NCBI RefSeq assembly: GCF_025766255.1
Contig: NW_026516780.1
Location: forward strand, 1-64,000
DNA from: Zychaea mexicana
Lineage: Eukaryota; Mucoromycota; Mucoromycetes; Mucorales; Lichtheimiaceae
DNA length: 64,000 bases
Direction: 5' to 3'
How positions within the stretch are numbered: the stretch's first letter is position 1; the number at the start of each line of letters is the position of its first letter. The notes under the pieces were generated by a model, which saw nothing but the letters and a program-made list of their open reading frames with translations, made no database searches and was not told the origin of the DNA. Both the position numbers and the translations under genes were made by a program. Shown piece by piece: positions 44,498 through 57,388 of this stretch.

Positions 44498-47400
44498 ATG
44501 ATGATATGTAATTAAGTATGATACAAGAAAGAGAAGGAGAGAAAACCTTGTCAACTCAAAGAATCGATACACAGATTATATATGTTTTTCTTTAGCGTGG
44601 CACTTTTTACAATATAATTCGCTGAGTCTTCAATAGAATTTTCGGAAGCGTATTGTGTCTAACAACTAAACCCAGCTTGTTGCGTTGGCCTATGGAATAA
44701 AAGGCGCATGTCGTTGGGCCGCACGAGTGGGTAAATCCTCCACTGTTACTGGCGGAGAGCATTTTCTCTGCTCTGTTCGACTTGATGGGGTTTCTTTTTT
44801 CTGACTACCGATAATAGTATCGTCTGTGTCACCTAATGCCGTTCAGATCCGTCCCACAGATTTCCTTTGCTCGGATACGGTAATTCTGATCGCCTGGTAC
44901 ACGGTGCACTCTCTCGCTGGATAGAGCTCTGTTCTGTTATACACATATAATGCACCATCAATTGATCATTCTTGCTTCTCTGAACCAATGAACAATGCTA
45001 TATCAATTTGAGCGAGAATATGGTGGATATGGACGTGAGAAACAATAAGCCTCTCACACAATACCCGCGCTGATGTGTTGTAAAAATACGTTTTTGATTG
45101 CCCGTGCGCGTCACTCTTACCGATGAGCCGTTGTGTAACTCAGACATACCCTAAGGCAGACCGCTGAAGGCTCACATGGATATAGTCATGCGCGAATTAT
45201 GCCATTTGATATCTACTGACGGATAAATCAAAAACCAATCTCCGCCACGTCGCAGATTGTGCTACTATATCAACCGCACACACGCTTAAGCTTTCCTGGA
45301 AATCATAACAGGTTAGATCGAAATGAAACCAAGCACAACAATTCTTCTTTCTGTACAGGTCATAAGAAACCATGAGAGAGAAGAGAGAAAGAATACAGAA
45401 AAACCCCGGGTTTCGTACAATTACATATGTTTCTTTTCACTTTTTTTCCCCTTGCAAATGCCTGATTATCACACTCGGAGTTTTGCATCTCTGTTAAAGC
45501 AAGCAGTTTGAGTTTGCCATTGTGTTCGATTCATCTTCCCAAAAAAAAGGGGGGTGGCTTAAGATAACGACCCGGTGCAACGGACAGTAGGCATGATATC
45601 ACAGATAGCCGTTCGATTTCGTTACCGTTCTACAAAAGGCGTTATTACGAGTGTATTCTTTTATCGGTGCTGCTGTGATTTAACAGCAATGTTGGGGGAA
45701 TAAGTTCGAGTTTCGCATTTTCGTTTCGTTATTGACAAATGTACGTATCCCCGGATTTTCTTGGTCGGTCGCCATGTGTGAGAAAAATAAAGCGCCTCGT
45801 TTAATAGCGCGTGGTATCGGTTTACTTTAGTTGGTAAACGCCTGGGCCTAGAGCTTCATGCACCATGTGACTATTGCCTATTTTCCTATCCTCAAGAACT
45901 GGTTTGCCAATTTTTCTCGGCTAAACCTTTATTGGCTCGTTCAACCCGAGTACCAGGCGTAATCAAGTGTATGCCTCAACTTACTATGTCATATCTATGA
46001 TCTATATCGACCTTTTGCGTTTGTTGCTCCTTATATATTCTCGTTTACACTAATAATTACACCGAAACGATATAAAAATACTACTAATGTAGTATCATTG
46101 TGTTCCTGCATTTGCTGATATATCAGTAAAGTGTCACTAACCACCACCGCGCCAGATCATGCAGCAGTATAAAGTGTAGTGACAAATCATTACATTCTAC
46201 TAACCAATTTTGAATAGTTAGTTATTAACTTACACTTTCGGAGAAGCTGTTACTATAACGTGGGTATTCTTCTTTCTATTACCTGTATATCTTATGATAC
46301 ATTGAAATTTGTCCATGCCAAGCAACAACTAAGGATATTGAGCTGGACAGCAACCTGTTCAACGTTAACCATTCGAGCGCAAAAAAAAAGAAGGAACCAC
46401 CAATATAAAGGCTCGAAAAAGCTTGAACTTCCAGTAGTATATACAAAGAGTTTATGCATAAAAAAGGATATACTTTTCATTACCCAAATAGGCGTTAGTG
46501 TACAGCTTTTAATCCCATGGAATAACGCTTGTGCTCGTCTACTTAAACTCACACAAATGCGTATATGTAAATTTGGCGAATTTGAAAACAAAAAGTATTT
46601 GTAACCAAGATCATGCGTTTGATCTAGGAAACTTAATCTGTATCTGGGGCGGATTTGAGTAACAAGGAAACCGGTGGTCCAATGTACGACGCGGTACGAT
46701 CAAATCCTCAGAGTATGAACGATATCGTAATTGGTACAACTTATACTTTCAACTGTTCCCTTTTTGTCGTCTCTTTTCGTTACAGACAGGGATTGTGCTT
46801 TTAATATCTCATTTCTCTCCAGGTCACGGCGAGCGAATAATGGTCGGAGTAATCAAATGATATTTATTCGAGTCTGTGAACATCTCAAACTTGCTTGGTC
46901 TATTTGCTCTGTGATGTGGGAATGATGGGTGTGTTGCATGACCCTTGTGAGAGGCTGTCTCTTTTCTTTTTTCATATGTGACTTAGTACATAGGCCAGAA
47001 CAACCCTCATGTTTCGTCGAATCATACTTTCGCTATCAAAGCAATGTATTCTTAGTTTGCTGCTATGAAGGAAACGAACAATAATATGGGTTTGCATAAA
47101 AACCCCATTATAGATTTCGTATTTCAAGCAGGATGTATGGTTGCGATTTCAAATATTAGATTAAAGGGCATCAAGTATCTTCTTGAAGCTCTCATGTGGT
47201 GACATCCTCAAAAACTTTAAAATCAAAGGGAAACACGCTCGTTCGATATAAAGCTCGAATTATTCACCAGCTATTTTATTAAAAACACAGTACATATTGG
47301 ATGGATAGAGTACGTTTGTATCGTGCTATGATTGGTAGCATGTATATAGAAAGGTCAAGTAATGACCTCGCGATTTACTTATTCTAGTGTTCTCTGGACC

Positions 47401-49062
47401 ACACACGTAAAGCACCAAGCAGGTTGTGAGGTATATGAAGCAATACAGGCGTTAGTAAAAAGCAAACCACGTTACAGTAATAAGTAATGCTGGAGTGTAC
47501 GTAGTATGACGACCTAATGGATCGTATATAAGAACAAGCGAAACCATCCGTTATTTCCGGCCATCCAGGATAGTTGACGCTATACTCTATTGTGGTTGCT
47601 TTTCCAAGAGACCGTCGTCGCCTCGTCAGATGGAGCATGCATCGATTTCCATCCTAGCCACTTGAGGGTTGTCGCTGCGAAGCACCACGTGCGAAACAGG
47701 TACACTACGCCAGCTTCTCATCCCTCACACCACTGCTCCAGTAGTTGTACACGGCTTTTTGCACTACATCAAATAAGTACGACAACGAGCCACACACCTT
47801 CGACCATATCATGAATTATCTACCACGTTCGGATATAGAATTGTTTCGCGGCAAATGGTCAACAACCTGGCCAGCATTACTTCGCGTGCTGCATGAAATC
47901 GGCAAGTTGAGCAACTCGGGACACTGATTACGACACGAATGGACCAGTGCCCAAAGAAGGGTTAGACATGGGCGATGTGGCATCATCAACAATATCTTGA
48001 TATCTCCCCACTATACTCATGGCACCTATAGACACCTCTTCTTTTCGCCCTCCACCCACATCTTCCTTTCCTATTTTTACTACGTAACCTCTCCTCCCCC
48101 AGCATGTTAATCGAGCTTGACTATTTCTCTCTCTGAGAAGGCTTCATTTTTCAGTTGAAGCACCACCTCTCTTCTTACCTGCCTACTTTCTTAATCACCG
48201 CACCGCAAGGAAGCGCTACAAGCGTACCATTTAGCCTTCCATTTGATATAAATTTTAAAAAATATGATCGGCGTCGCCCATGACGGCACCTTTCCCTTCA
48301 CTTTAAACATGGCTACATATACAATTTTTGAGTGGTTGTTGGTCGGTGGCGGGGGAAGCTTAGAAAATAGTTTTCATATTCAAATGTGATGATTATGGCT
48401 ACTCTATTTCACACAACAATATAGAATCAATTTTTTTATACTAAATAGAATTTGGTGAGCTCATCGTATGTCATTAGAGAACATGAAGATGTCGGGTTGG
48501 CTTATGCAACGGCGTCGCAAATATTTGTTGTGATTCCACGGTCTGCCTTGTAGCTCTCCGGGAAACAAAAGCAACAGCCAACAGGTGAATTATGGCGAGA
48601 AAATATCTAATTGAAGAGTGATAAGGATAGTGAGATATAAGAGGATGTAACTCATACTCGCTAGTAAACGGATTCCGTGGCAGGTCTCCTACTACCCTCG
48701 CCATCCTCGCATCAAAAGAGGGCACAACAAGAAGAGATAACATAACATCTGGTATAGTAACCGACCAGAATGAGCTTTGGTTTCGTCAAACACCGAAATA
48801 TAACATCATATTGTAATCTGCTCTACATAATAAAATCGTTATTCTTCATTCTGACAGCAGTTTACCAAACTACCCTAAAGAAGTGTCTTGATATATCAGC
48901 GTATATTTTGTAGACATCATCAAGAGCTTGAGTGACATCGATCATGCCACACTACAGAAACAGGGCAACCAATCATTTCTTTTTATTAAAAAAAAGAGTC
49001 TCCGCTGAATATAAAAAAAAAATAAACCTGTCTTTTTCAGAAATACTTCATTATCTTTAGCC
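44498..49062. other. 4.6-kb gene-poor region
   Basis: No convincing gene on either strand. ORFs of 60-114 aa (for example 46260-46604 plus, 46591-46292 minus, 47590-47814 plus, 48743-48474 minus) overlap one another in opposite strands and lack recognisable motifs. The segment 47745-47927 (YLPRSDIELFRGKWSTTWPA) reads slightly more protein-like but is too short to call. It probably holds the ATPase promoter on the left and the BBP promoter on the right. I found no tRNA or other RNA gene. Confidence 0.45.
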
Positions 49063-51817
49063 ATGTGGAAACCAACGGGTAAATTAAAAAGAGGATTACG
49101 AAACAACCAATGATTAAGGAATATAGAAAAAAAGACGTTAAAGCTCTTAATCTTGATTTTTTACGTTTTGCAATAGGTACCAACGTTGTTCCTTTGGGCG
49201 TCAAGCGACGTTTCGGTGAAGGTTCTCCTGAACCCGCGTCCCCTTCTTCAGCAACAGGAAGCGGTACATACCAAAGCGCAGGCAACAGAACACCACCAGC
49301 AGGTAAAAATTAAATGATTCATGAATTTTTTTCTGTTTTTCTCCATTAGTTTTGTGCATGTGTGTGTGTGTGTGTGCTTGATGATTTTGCCATCACCTTT
49401 TCATGGTTCGGCAAAATGAAATCCATCATTAGATCTATACAGCGTTTCCCCACCACCTTCCCCTTCCCTAACATTTTCTTGAAAATCTCATGACGTGGGC
49501 CAAGAAAAAAGTACGAGGGAAATCCGTTACAGCCAATGTTTCCCTCTACTGCACAAAATCGAAAAATATAGGAGTTCAGTGATGGAATTAACAAAATGAA
49601 AAAGAAAGAAAAAGCCTAACCAATGTAACCCAAAAATTAGCAGTAGAAGCGTTTAGATCAAACGGAAATCAAGGTAGTGGTGGTAGTGGTGCCGGTGCAG
49701 ATGCTTCTTCTGAAGGACGACGAAAGCGAAGGAGCCGCTGGGGAGACAGTGATAAAAAAATTAACGTACCTGGTCTGCCTACGACGTTGCCAAAGCTTAG
49801 TCAGGAACAAACGGATAATTATGTTTGTAAGTGTATTCCAGAAAATCTCTCTTTCTCTAATAACTATATATGTATGTTAGATTCTTTCTTATTAACTGAC
49901 GAATATGATAATAATAATTAATTATAGTACAAATTCGTTTGGAAGAAATTAATCGCAAGCTGCGAATGGGAGATTATGTTCCTGCTGAACGCCTAAGGTA
50001 AGATTATACAATAAAGATGAAACAAACAATGTGTGTGTTTGATGATAGAGTGGTTTTATTTATTTACGGAGAGGGAAATGGAGAGCTAGACGCAATGTGT
50101 TTTTGATAAGTAAGCAATGCTAAATCAAACAAAATAATATATCTTTTCTTGCAGATCGCCATCGCCTGAGCCTATTTACAACGCAGAAGGCAAGCGTGTG
50201 AATACACGAGAAGCTCGCTATCGCAAAAAGCTCGAAGACGAGCGCCACAAGTTGGTCGAAACCGCCATCAAGACGATTCCCAACTACAGACCGCCTGCCG
50301 ACTACAAACGACCCTCGCGCCTTCATGAAAAAGTGTATATTCCTGCAAAAGAGTTTCCCGAGATCAATTTCATTGGCCAGTTGATCGGCCCCCGTGGCAA
50401 TACATTGAAAAACATGGAGCAGCAATCCGGTGCAAAGATCAGTATCCGTGGTCGAGGTTCAGTCAAAGAGGGCAAGGCACGCACTGATGCTGCTAGCAAC
50501 TCGGCACAAGAAGAGGATTTGCATTGTCTTGTTATGGCGGATACAGAGGACAAGGTCAAGAAGGCAGTCAAGTTAATTGAGAAGATCATTGAAACGGTAA
50601 GCATTGGGACCTATCAAGAGAGGGGAGAGAGAGAAAGAGAAATTTAGGGAAGATTTAAAAGAAAAGCAATTTGATGTGGTTTATGTTTGGTTAACTAATA
50701 AAAAATGAAATATAGTCTGCTACGCTTCCAGAAGGTCAGAACGAGCTGAAGCGAAACCAGCTGCGTGAATTGGCTGCTCTTAACGGTACTTTGCGAGACG
50801 ACGAAAATCAAACGTGTATCAACTGTGGTGGTATCGGGCATCGACGTTACGAATGTCCTGAACGACAAAATTACACCGTCAGTCTTACGTGTCGTATTTG
50901 TGGTGGTCGTGGTCACACAGCACGCGACTGTCTCCACCGTAACGATCCCGAATTTATGGCTCAAGCCAAAGAACGCGATCAGCATCTCGATAGCGAATAT
51001 ATGAACTTGATGGCTGAACTTGGCGAGAAGGTTCCTGAAGAAGGTGGCAGCGGCGGCGCTGGTCACCCTGCCGGCGGTGGCTATGATGGTGGCCATAGAC
51101 GATCGGTAAGTAACATGTTGGAAATATTGACTTTGTGAGAAAGATTGGCTGTATCTCAGGGATCACTTGACTGACAATCTCTTTGGATATATGTAGTACG
51201 GTGACAGAGCACCTTGGCAGCGACCACCTGCTCCTACTGGAGCTGCACCTCCATGGCAACGGGATCACAGTTCTGGCCCTCCCCACTCGTCTGGGGGCGG
51301 AGGAGGAAGCGGAGGCCCTGCTCCTTGGCAGCAAAGAAACAACTACGGTCCACCACAAGGTGGCTCATCCTATGGCCCACCACCTACATCTTCTGGCTAC
51401 TATCAGGCTTATGGCGGCAATCAAGGTGGTTACGGCGGCGGCTATGGCGGCAGCGGTTATCAGCCATACGATCCATCGCAAGCCGCACCTCCCCCACCCT
51501 CTAATGCACCGCCACCATGGGCAGTAAGTGTTCTGTTCTTTACCCAAATCACTCTATGCATAAAATAGCTCCCTTATTGATGACTCTTCTTTAGCAACAG
51601 CAAGCTCCACCTCCACCACCGCCACCATCTGGAGACGGAGGATATGTAAGTTCAAAACCTAATCTCCGTTGTTTCACTGTTACTGTGAGAGAACCGGATA
51701 CTGACTGATACATGATAATGATAGGATGCTCCACCACCTCCACCTCCACCTTCCGAGCCCGCACCTCCCCCACCTCCATCATCGGCACCGCCACCACCAC
51801 CCCCGCCTGAGGAGTAA
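49063..51817 (+). CDS. Branchpoint-binding protein / splicing factor 1 (BBP/SF1)
   Basis: Nine exons: 49063-49078, 49177-49302, 49644-49826, 49928-49997, 50155-50596, 50716-51105, 51197-51523, 51595-51645 and 51725-51817. The protein binds the intron branchpoint early in spliceosome assembly. Landmarks: RKRRSRWGD (U2AF-ligand motif, exon 3), the helix-hairpin region [20 protein letters not shown], a KH domain with [20 protein letters not shown] and [15 protein letters not shown], then two CCHC zinc knuckles ([14 protein letters not shown] and [14 protein letters not shown]), and a Gly- then Pro-rich tail ([17 protein letters not shown]). The tiny first exon (MWKPT) is supported by phase. Domain order and length fit the family well. 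Confidence 0.9.
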
Positions 51818-53254
51818 ATAACAAAGTTTGACTGGGCTTTCTCTCACTAACTAACCCACTCACAGACAGAATAACAAAAAAGATCTCTTCATCGTTTTTC
51901 ATTATATATACTGTATTAAAATACGAAACACAGTTTTTTAGGTCTATTGTGAATTAACTGCGAAATGTCATATTCTTTTTTTTGACTTTTCTTACGCCAG
52001 TAATAAAAAAATTAATGATGCGCCCGCGTGAAGTTTGTTTTGATATATAGGACCCCCTCCCCCCCCCACTGTCAATACTAGCTCTATCAACAGAGTCCCT
52101 TGCTTATATTTTGTGCCAAGTGTGTATGTGAACCAAGACCGCCCTTTCTCCGCTTGTCACTAGTATGTGTGCCATGGATGATGCCATGCAAGTGGGATGG
52201 CACCATTTATTTGTACCCGGTACTCCTGAAAGTCACTCTATTGTAGCAATGACAAAGAAGATAGGGTGCTCGAGGAAGTCTGCTGATCAGCGCGCGCCGT
52301 ATGCAGTTAAATTAGCTTTTTGCAACATAAGCGTTCCTTTCCGAGACCCGATCATAATGTTCCAGGCACACTCACACACGCATATCGCCAAGTCACCAAT
52401 GTGTAAACGTGTGTGTGTCCCTTGAACGTGAAAAAACAGGGTTCAATAGCTATGATTGACATACAAGATCTACCTAGTGATACAGTTTATGAGAAAGCTT
52501 TTTTCTCTTTACATCGGATCTCATCGTTTATAGTGCGTACATAATGAACAGCGCGCTGCTTTAATGCGTTATCATCATCATCATCATCAACATCATCATC
52601 AGAGAGGCAACAGGCGGGTACTGTAAAGCGAGAGAAAGTAAAGAGCCATTCAGTATTGTCGTCATCGCCCTTCCGGGAGGGGTAAATGGCCGTGTGACCT
52701 CCACAGGGGGTGTGATCACAGGACCCTCTCTCCTCTCTCTTTCTCTTCAGACATCAGAAGTTGAGGTAAATCCCGCCCTCTCCCTTTCGCTCTTTTCCTT
52801 CCAATTTATCAAAAATAATCACCCACTATCATATTTATTTAGCACAAAATAAAAAGAAATCGGCAAAACGAGTATAACATAGCCTCTCTTATTCGACGTA
52901 CACACCATTTGGCAAAGGCAGAGCAGTAACAAAACGCAGCAGCAAACATATTTGATCTCCCAAAAAGAAAGAAAGAAAGAAAGCAAGAACATGCTTATCT
53001 TGTCTTGTCGGACAACAACAAGAACGTCAACAACACAAGATTTGTATGCATATATGCCAGCCAAAACAACAACAACAACAACAAGCACCAATACAAACCC
53101 AACTCATTACTTTTGTTTATACTACTACTAGTGCGGAAAAGAAGAAAGTACAAAAACAGCAAAAACAACAGGAGCAGCAGTAGCCAAGAAGTGCAGCAAC
53201 AGTAGCCGAAGAAGAAGAAGAAGCAGAAGAAACAAACCATAACTTAATTATTAC
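51818..53254. other. Intergenic with simple repeats
   Basis: No gene supported. A (CAT)n tract lies at 52566-52600, a poly-C run at 52062, and A/G/C triplet tracts (AAC, AAG) at 53060-53230 that form the 5' flank of the next gene. ORFs here reflect triplet repeats. Confidence 0.5.
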
Positions 53255-54268
53255 ATGCCACAACAACAACAACATATCGTCAGCACCAGCAAACCAAAGC
53301 GCATACTTAACTATTTTCTGTCTCTAATCGGACTCGACCGATTTCTTATCGACAATGACGGTTATCCTCCTTATGATGAGCAACTACGACCAGCATCGAA
53401 AGAACAGCCATCTTCTTGCAGTTTCTTGACCGCCTCAACCTTATTTGTCAGTCATCACTCCCTGACTGATGGTGACGACGATCTCAAGAAGCAGCATCAT
53501 GCACCACCACCGCCACCCGACATTTGGACACTGCAATCCTGGATAAGTGGCCTTTCCAAAACAGTCCTGTGTCAAATCGTATGGATGGCAATGATGCAGT
53601 ATCATGACAGCACGCTGTGGCCCGAGCTTGAAGACGAAGAAGAAGAAGAAAGAGGAGAAGGAATAAAGCAACAAGAAGATGGTTTACTTCAAGAGCTCAA
53701 GACGATCCAGGAGCAAGCCAATCAACTCGCCCATCGACTTGATGCTATGCGACCCAGCGAACAGTTTGTCCATGCAGCTCAGGTTGCACAAGAGTTTCAG
53801 CAACTCATCCGACTGTGCGTTCATCTGTTGCATAAGAACCCACTTGCTGCCACATTGGGCATCATGTTGATCGTTCAACAGAGCTTTGGTGCGCCGCCCG
53901 AGGTACGACAGCATGTCTATTACCAGGCCAAGCTCGGTCGATTGGTGGTGCTGGAACTGGAAAGCATTTTAAAGTACCATCAAGAGGAAGGACAACAACG
54001 ACAACGACAACGGATGCAGCTACGAGAAGAAGAAGAAGAGGTAGACCGAAAGAGTGGTCGTACGACAACAAGTCATCATGCCGATTATTTGGTGTCATGT
54101 GTCCTCAAGGATTTGGATGCAAGTACTATGAGTAACAGTGCTAACGATGACTGGTTGGAACAATTGGAGCAACTTTGTACTAAATTGTCACGCTACGACA
54201 CCACTTGGGAGTTTCGACAGGAATACCAAAACGTTGTGCGGTTGGCAGAGCAGTTTTATGCTGCTTGA
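53255..54268 (+). CDS. Hypothetical single-exon protein, 337 aa
   Basis: An uninterrupted frame from MPQQQQHIVST to AEQFYAA. Visible features: an acidic run (ELEDEEEEERGEG, about residues 126-138), a helical segment QELKTIQEQANQLAHRLDAM, a hydrophobic patch NPLAATLGIMLIV and a second charged coil-like stretch rich in Q/R/E (about 245-262). There is no signal peptide or clear membrane segment. I do not recognise the family. Length, codon use away from the triplet tracts, and the lack of any other gene nearby support a real gene; a missing intron elsewhere cannot be excluded. Confidence 0.65.
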   Translation: MPQQQQHIVSTSKPKRILNYFLSLIGLDRFLIDNDGYPPYDEQLRPASKEQPSSCSFLTASTLFVSHHSLTDGDDDLKKQHHAPPPPPDIWTLQSWISGLSKTVLCQIVWMAMMQYHDSTLWPELEDEEEEERGEGIKQQEDGLLQELKTIQEQANQLAHRLDAMRPSEQFVHAAQVAQEFQQLIRLCVHLLHKNPLAATLGIMLIVQQSFGAPPEVRQHVYYQAKLGRLVVLELESILKYHQEEGQQRQRQRMQLREEEEEVDRKSGRTTTSHHADYLVSCVLKDLDASTMSNSANDDWLEQLEQLCTKLSRYDTTWEFRQEYQNVVRLAEQFYAA

Positions 54269-56022
54269 TCATCTCTTTTACTATGTTTCTTTTCTTTTTC
54301 CCCATTTTGTGCCTATGTACTGCAGTCTTTAATTTCTACAACCCCTACCCTTTCTTCGTTGTCGAAATGAAGTTTGGTATTATATTGTTCAGCCTTGATA
54401 TTCACAACATGGACTATGTTGTCTATTTTCAAAGAATTATTTGTGTGCATGTGTGTGCATTGGTTGAAAGGTAAAAGGAATACAAAGTTACGTACAGACG
54501 CCGGAGAATAGTAGACATATGCAGTAAAGCTCATCTCTAGTTAGTAAGCGTATACCTTTATCTACGAGAATTACAATGATAGAGGAGAAGGATGCATGCT
54601 TATTTACCACCTAAATTAAACAGACCGCATAAAAGATATAGAATGCCAGTATCAAGCTAACAAACTCTCTCTTCGAAAAGGCACTCTCAAAATGTAATAG
54701 AATCTTGATTACTAACAGTGACACGCTGCCACCGCTGGCCTATAGAGCCATCGCAATAAAGAGTGTTAAGCACAGAAACCGCCACAAGGCTCTTTTGACT
54801 CTGCATAAAAGTATGTGATAATCTAGCCACACCCATACCCGTATGCGACAAGCAGCGAAATCGCTACTGTAGTGCGGTCTCTAAGCTAGTGTTGGCTTCG
54901 TACGAAATATCTCTGATAAATACTGAAGGCCGCGTCGTCGAATCGATCGCCCGCGTGCAAACCGATGATGGTCGTAAATCCAAAACACAGCGAACGAGTT
55001 ATTCCGAGGTAAATGAGTGCGGCGGATTTAGCAACAAGTGTCGATTTCGTAAACTGTCGTCTCCTATCGTATTTCACCAAAAACAAGTTCATCACTGTTG
55101 ACCATAAAAACATGCTTCATGTTGATCCTCTGTTATATGCGTTATTATCACCGTTATACTTAATATCAAACATCTGCTGGTTTGCTGGCAACAAGGCATT
55201 ACTTGATTTCTTGTTAGCATCTATCCGTGATTAACGTTCCTAGTTGAACTTTTTTGGAGTTTTGTCTTACTCTGTACTTACAAGTTATTTAGCCGCAAGT
55301 CCATCAAATCACTCGTTCAGGTCCTAATGGAAGTGTTGTCCTGGCCTAAAGAGAAGATTTCGACCTTTATAGTTATGAAAATAGTATTTAAATGAATAGT
55401 ATTGCACTGAGCCTATTGATATTATGTAGGATGAAATACTGTATATACAGTATCAACGCCGTCAAAAGTTGGAAGGGTAACTGAATATAAACATGGCGCA
55501 AAAATGTAAGAACACGAAAAGCACATCAGGAATGGATGATGTATAGGATGCAGAAATCTTTCTCCACTACTTGTACATCGATGTACAAGCAAACGTCTGG
55601 ACCATGCAGCTAATCAGAAATTGTAGACCCAAAAACAACGTATATGGAAAATGGTGACTCTAAGGTGACTTGGGCTCATTTTAGCAGGAAAATCCAAGCA
55701 AGGAAGGATTGGCTTGCAATATTTGTAATTGTATCGAAAGCTTTTACACGAAAGAATTTTTAACTTCTTTTTCTAGCAACAGCTCACGTTCATCACACAG
55801 GGCCGCAAACCATAAAGCAACCGGGGCAGGGTGTTAGAAGAGTTATTAATTGAAATTACTTTCTTGGTATTCCTGCCTACTAATAGTTCATTACGTGCAA
55901 GAAGCAGAAGAAGGCCGGATAGTCTAGGGTTAGCAAATATTGATTTTATTCCATTGTACAAAATACTTTCTTTTCTCCAAAAGTCCAAAGACGAGCGCTT
56001 AGAGTTATAGGAAAAAAGGTAA
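54269..56022. other. Intergenic, possible old coding remnant
   Basis: Between 54886 and 55234 both strands have short open frames. The minus-strand one contains AKSAALIYLGITRSLCFGFT and could be a degraded transposon tail, but I cannot assign it. The rest has no supported feature. Confidence 0.35.
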
Positions 56023-57388
56023 TTATTTTATTCTGCTGCCGTAAAGAATCTGGCCGTTGCTTCTTAGAGTGCGAGTAAATCTTAATAACAAAGCATCTCG
56101 AGCCTTTTGATCTGGAGCAAGGTCTTGAATGTATGGCAGTATCTGTTCCGGTGTCCACTGCTTTTTCTCTGCAAATAAACTAGCAAACCGTTGTGTTGGG
56201 TCGACGGATAATTCAGATAATGGGAAATACGAAATATAAGTTTGTGTTCGTTGTTGATGAAAAACAGCCGTGGTAGCTGCTCGTTCTGTCACCACATATA
56301 ATCCTTGAAGCATCTCCATTGTTGGCGAGAACACATCCGGGACCAATTTGCGCCACACTTGAGTGAAATCATCCAACGCCCATTCTTTACCCCGTGCACT
56401 GGCCAGGATCACTTCACCCATAAATCGACATACTTTTTCTTGATCCATTTTATAAGTGTTGTCTAGTTGTTTGTCGCAAAATGCTTCCAAACACGCCATT
56501 GCTACTTCTTCGGGAACAACATCATCTTCTCCATTCTCGTCATGGTATTGTCGGATGCAATCTATGGCTGTTTCTACAGGCATTGCATCCAGATTCAGTT
56601 CCACAATGGTGGCGTTTGTGACAAGTGCGTCTAGTAGGCCGTGCATAAATGATCGTTCGAGTATTCGGTATTTGCCTGAATTATTTTTCTTCCTTGGATC
56701 AATACAAATCTTAACAGGGATATTCCCTTTGGTTGAATTACCATTTAGACAAAAAGCGTTCCGCTCAACTAATCCTCGCAGTAGTTCTGCTTCGCTTGCT
56801 TGAACCATAGATAGTAGATCATTATAGCTATACAGTTTCTGAGAAAATACAATTATTTGTTAGCATCTCATGGAGCCTCCACGGACCCGCAAAAGATTAC
56901 ACCCCTATCTATATAGAATTACCTTCTTTGTATTTATTTGTTCAGAAGCTTGTCCTGAATACCGCGTTGGTTGCAACAATTCGTCGAGTCGTGTTAATCG
57001 TGCCAAACAAGGAACAACTTCAACTGTATGAGAAAGATCGTCAATAACGTGCAGATCTGGATCGTTTGGCATTTCTTGACGTGCCAGTAATAATGAGTTC
57101 GATGTGTTGACTTGTCGTAAACCAAATGTTTGGTCGTGTGTACATAATACTGCTTCGTCTTCCGGTAGGCCTTTAATCACCAATCTTTTACAAATGGTAT
57201 TAAAGATTAAAAATAGAAGCGTTCATTAGATACGGGGTTCGAGAACATAAACTACATAAAAGAGACTTGGTGTTATTTTTTACTTACTCACCACTCGATT
57301 CGATCGCTTCTGCAATTTGTTCGTTACTCAGCTCAATCAAACTGTATGCGCCTTTGTGAAATGCGTTCGAGTAGATAAGTTCGGGCAT
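56023..57388 (-). CDS. DCC1: Sister chromatid cohesion protein DCC1
   Basis: Three exons (57388-57288, 57184-56923, 56838-56023) join to 392 aa, close to the family's usual ~390. DCC1 with CTF8 and CTF18 forms the alternative clamp loader that handles PCNA in cohesion. Landmarks: YSLIELSNEQIAEAIESSG then LVIKGLPEDEAVLCTHDQTF and SNSLLLAR (N-terminal fold), LARLTRLDELLQPTRYSG in the middle, and C-terminal winged-helix regions with EWALDDFTQVWRKLVPDVF and EKKQWTPEQILPYIQDL. Intron phases fit (GA|A for the first). Assignment rests on the conserved LCT-D-x-T-(F/Y)-x-LR and SNSLLL signature. Confidence 0.85.

Noticed and set aside
46260..46604. Overlapping 114-aa (plus) and 99-aa (minus) ORFs
   Set aside because: Mutually overlapping open frames with no domain; expected by chance in AT-rich spacer of this length.
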